DNA from: Amoebophrya sp. AT5.2
Taxonomy: Eukaryota > Sar > Dinophyceae > Syndiniales > Amoebophryaceae
Assembly (NCBI GenBank): GCA_005223375.1
Contig: RXOD01004103.1
Coordinates: 1 to 28,842 of the forward strand
Length of the DNA stretch: 28,842 bases
Reading direction: 5' to 3'
The notes beneath the pieces were generated by a model. That model was given only the letters and a program-made list of their open reading frames with translations. It did no database searches and was not told the DNA's origin. A program made the translations under genes and the position numbers. Positions 26,701 to 28,842 of this stretch are shown in pieces; position 1 is the first letter of the stretch, and each line of letters begins with the position of its first letter.

Positions 26701-28527
26701 GGGCGGACGAAATGCCACTATTGTTCACCAGTCGCGACGCTCGGGCAGAAAGCTGCACGCGCTCCACATACTCGTCCACGTCCAACGGGTTTTGTTTCTG
26801 ATCTTGGCTGGTCTGCGCGTCGGCTAGGTCCAGACGAGAGACCGGCGGTGAGGGCGCTGCTGCAGCTTGTCGCCCTTGCTGGTGTGCATATTTTTCAGAG
26901 GAGTGTACTATTACACCGAGCTGTTGCTGCTGAAAGAAGTTTTTTGCGGACAACAGCTTCACCGTCGGCTGACTCACTGTAGTCGCGGTTTTGTCGGAAA
27001 CCGCGTGATGGTGCGCCTTCTCGAGCTTCGGCTTTGCGACGTGGGTTGGAGTATTTTTGGACGCCGTTTCAGGGGCGAACAAGTATGCTCTCGTCGGCGC
27101 TGGTTGAGGACCGACCGCGACGCGGCCTTTCTGAGGCGAGCTCGAATTCAGCCGGACGCTTTCCTTGTTTTCCTTGCGCAGCAGTAGAGCCTCGGTCGGT
27201 CGCAGCAAGTTAGTGCTTGGCGCAGATATGCCTTCGCTGGAAGCTTGTCCTGCTCGTACAACTTCAGGCGAGTGTCGCGGCTCCGGGAAGCGTTTCGGCG
27301 TCGATTTTTTCCTCGGTGGCGATCGCGAAGTACCACGTTCAACGTTTTCGTTGGGTTTCGGGTTCGGCTCCGCCTGCGGCTCTGCTTGTTGCCCCCTAGC
27401 GTTAGCCTTTGTCTTACCGCCCCCACCCGACACGCGTCCACCAGGCGGTGTGGATCTGCTTCTCGTGCCTGCTGGTCCGGCAGGTGCCTCGGCCCCTGCA
27501 CCACCCCGCGCGCTATTCTTCTTCTTCTGTAGGAGTACTCCCGACCTGATTTCCATCATGCCACCTCCGCTCCCCCGTGCGGATGCAGGTCCTGCTACAG
27601 CTCCTGACGCCGCAGGAACGTTCGTCTTCGCATCGTGCCGAGAACGAGAAGCGGACACAGATCTTGCCGACGTCGGCGCTCTTCTAGTACTGCCGGAGAC
27701 GCTAGTTCTTGGATTGCGTCTTTCCACCGACTGCGATCGTCCGCCGCCGCTCGACCCCGACCTCGGCCTCGGGATGAAGCGGTCGCTCTCGTGGCTGCTG
27801 GCGCTTCGCTTCGAACACGACGCGACAAGGTCCTTACTTGGTCGTGGGTCGTCCCCCGCCACGACAGCTTGATGTCCCGCTGCTGTTTCTATTGCGTGGC
27901 CCCCGGGAGCGGGAGGCTCTGTTGACGCCTCCCTTCGATGCCGATAGTAACTCTGCTTCGTGTATCGCTCGAACTTGTTTGGTGCTCCTGCAGCGTCAGC
28001 AGCTGAGCCGTCTGCTCCGTCACCTCCGGCAGGTGCCCCACCACCTCCATTCAGTTTCGTCAGATTCAGATACACGTCTTTCTGTTTGTTCGGGTCTCTG
28101 GTCACGATTTCGCTGAGGCTCGGGGTGCGCTCGTATGGTGCCGAAATTCGGATTGATGCGGGTAGTGGCATGCTGTCTTTCTTGTGCTGCACCCAGTACC
28201 GCGGCGTCGTGGGGGCGGTGGGCTGGTGCGATTTCCTCAGGGGGAGGTGAAACGAGTATTTGCTCAGACTCGGGACAAACGAGGTCGTGGTGCTTGTTGT
28301 ATTCCCAGCACTCCGGGCGCGAGCCGAGGCTGGCGCGAATGCCCCGACGACGGACGAAGAAGCTGGGGCGGTCGGATGGCCTGGTAAGAAAGCGTCAGAG
28401 TGTTCCTATGAGTTTTCTTGTCCTGCTCCTGCTCCTAGCTATTTACTAACTTACTATACTTAGATGTTGGTCGTGTTGATGTCAGGAACAGGAGCATGAG
28501 GTGAAGCCCGTGATCTTCCATTCGCAT
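23786..28527 (-). CDS. Unrecognised ~1555-residue disordered basic protein, two exons
   Basis: The long frame stays open upstream of its first in-frame ATG (28171) as far as a strong 3' splice site, TTTCTTACCAG ending at 28381. A GTAAGT at 28449-28454 lies 74 nt upstream, and the exon before it (28527-28455) has in-frame ATGs at 28527, 28521 and 28497. Splicing in phase 1 gives …TSKYSHPTAPASS… without a stop, so the protein has ~1545-1555 residues. An unspliced start at 28171 would give 1461. The N-terminal ~110 residues include LPLRKSHQPTAPTTPRYW and SLSEIVTRDPNKQKDVYL. Most of the rest is Ser/Arg/Ala/Gly/Pro-rich with many basic-Ser-Pro sites. A short helix (DVHDVVSAIRHLNTRVEGIL, near 835) and an acidic helical stretch (…EEEILRYLRSAKDDEDDEE…) stand out. 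No membrane segment or known domain. It could be a cytoskeletal or nuclear scaffold, but that is a guess. Confidence 0.8.
28381..28454 (-). other. Putative 74-nt intron after a mini first exon
   Basis: It begins GTAAGT and ends TTTCTTACCAG, with a branch-like CTCTGAC about 12 bases before the acceptor. Removing it joins TAT A and GC in frame and links the long frame to an upstream ATG. No transcript evidence is available. Confidence 0.6.
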
Positions 28528-28734
28528 CTTTTTCGATTCGTCGACGCGAAGGTGTAGGACCACTTATCGACGAACTGGAACACCTTTCTTCTCGTCGTGG
28601 TGCTACATTTGATCATTTTTTTTGCTTTGAATGATGTGAACCACAAACCAAAATCTAAAGGCGAAGAAGCAGAACGAAGTAGAACAAAAAAGTCGCCAAA
28701 CTCGCCATCGACATACTTGCATACAATAGGGCGG

Positions 28735-28740
28735 TTTATA
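28735..28740 (-). promoter_or_regulatory. TATA-box candidate
   Basis: TATAAA reads on the minus strand in the context CCCTTATAAACCGCCC, ~208 bp upstream of the earliest in-frame ATG of the 1555-residue gene and just downstream of the CATATG cluster. Position and orientation suit a core promoter. Confidence 0.45.
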
Positions 28741-28754
28741 AGGGTACAAGGGAT

Positions 28755-28793
28755 CATATGATATGACCACATATGATCATATGGGAACATATG
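28755..28793. promoter_or_regulatory. Cluster of four CATATG palindromes
   Basis: CATATG occurs at 28755-28760, 28770-28775, 28778-28783 and 28788-28793. Two longer palindromes include them: ATCATATGAT at 28753-28762 and CATATGATCATATG at 28770-28783. In the minus direction the cluster lies 15-58 bp upstream of the TATAAA, a usual place for activator sites. CATATG is an E-box-type hexamer (CANNTG). Confidence 0.5.
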
Positions 28794-28842
28794 ACGGCCC
28801 CCGGGCTCTGGAACGGCACTCCGTTTTTGCTTCACATTTTCG

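Larger units (their letters stand above)
28528..28842. other. Upstream region of the rightmost gene
   Basis: 315 bp, A/T-rich for this window, containing a TATAAA on the minus strand and a cluster of CATATG palindromes. The minus open frame 28482-28835 has no codon bias and crosses the palindromes, so it is not called. Confidence 0.5.

Noticed and set aside
28482..28835. 117-residue minus-strand open frame at the right edge
   Set aside because: It spans the palindrome cluster and TATA motif, with no codon bias or recognisable domain.

Overview
This window looks like nuclear DNA of a eukaryotic protist. It holds long ORFs that encode low-complexity, Ser/Ala/Gly/Pro/Arg-rich proteins, at least two GT-AG introns that restore sensible proteins, an RNA polymerase II subunit, a RAD51-family protein and a large protein kinase. 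All eight genes I can support lie on the minus strand, so the window reads as a one-directional gene array from right to left. That layout, the large intron-poor genes, and a kinase whose catalytic loop and activation segment remind me of dinoflagellate kinases suggest an alveolate, perhaps a dinoflagellate or syndinian. This is inference from pattern only; no spliced-leader sequence was found.

Right to left, in the direction of transcription: (1) 28527-23786, a ~1555-residue disordered, basic protein of unknown function, with a mini first exon, a 74-nt intron and a plausible promoter (TATAAA plus four CATATG palindromes) at 28735-28793. (2) 21923-19334, a two-exon serine alpha/beta hydrolase related to acyl-protein thioesterases/carboxylesterases, with an N-terminal hydrophobic segment and a very long insertion between nucleophile and acid. 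(3) 18131-13608, a 1507-residue unknown protein with a hydrophobic N-terminal segment. (4) 12539-6639, a 1966-residue protein kinase with a long disordered N-terminus and two large insertions in the catalytic domain. (5) 6252-4708, a RAD51-paralogue-like ATPase whose 3' part seems to switch reading frame. (6) 4108-3503, RNA polymerase II subunit RPB11 with a C-terminal extension. (7) about 2047-1710, a small hydrophobic protein or terminal exon. (8) 1427-36, an unrecognised 463-residue protein.

The genes do not form one recognisable pathway. They cover transcription (RPB11), DNA repair (RAD51-like), signalling (kinase), lipid or deacylation chemistry (hydrolase) and several proteins of unknown function. 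The spacers of 0.3-1.9 kb contain no convincing RNA genes, mobile elements or CRISPR arrays. They do contain several short palindromes upstream of start codons. The most interesting items are the RAD51-like frame switch, the heavily interrupted kinase and hydrolase domains, and the palindrome-rich putative promoter at the right end.
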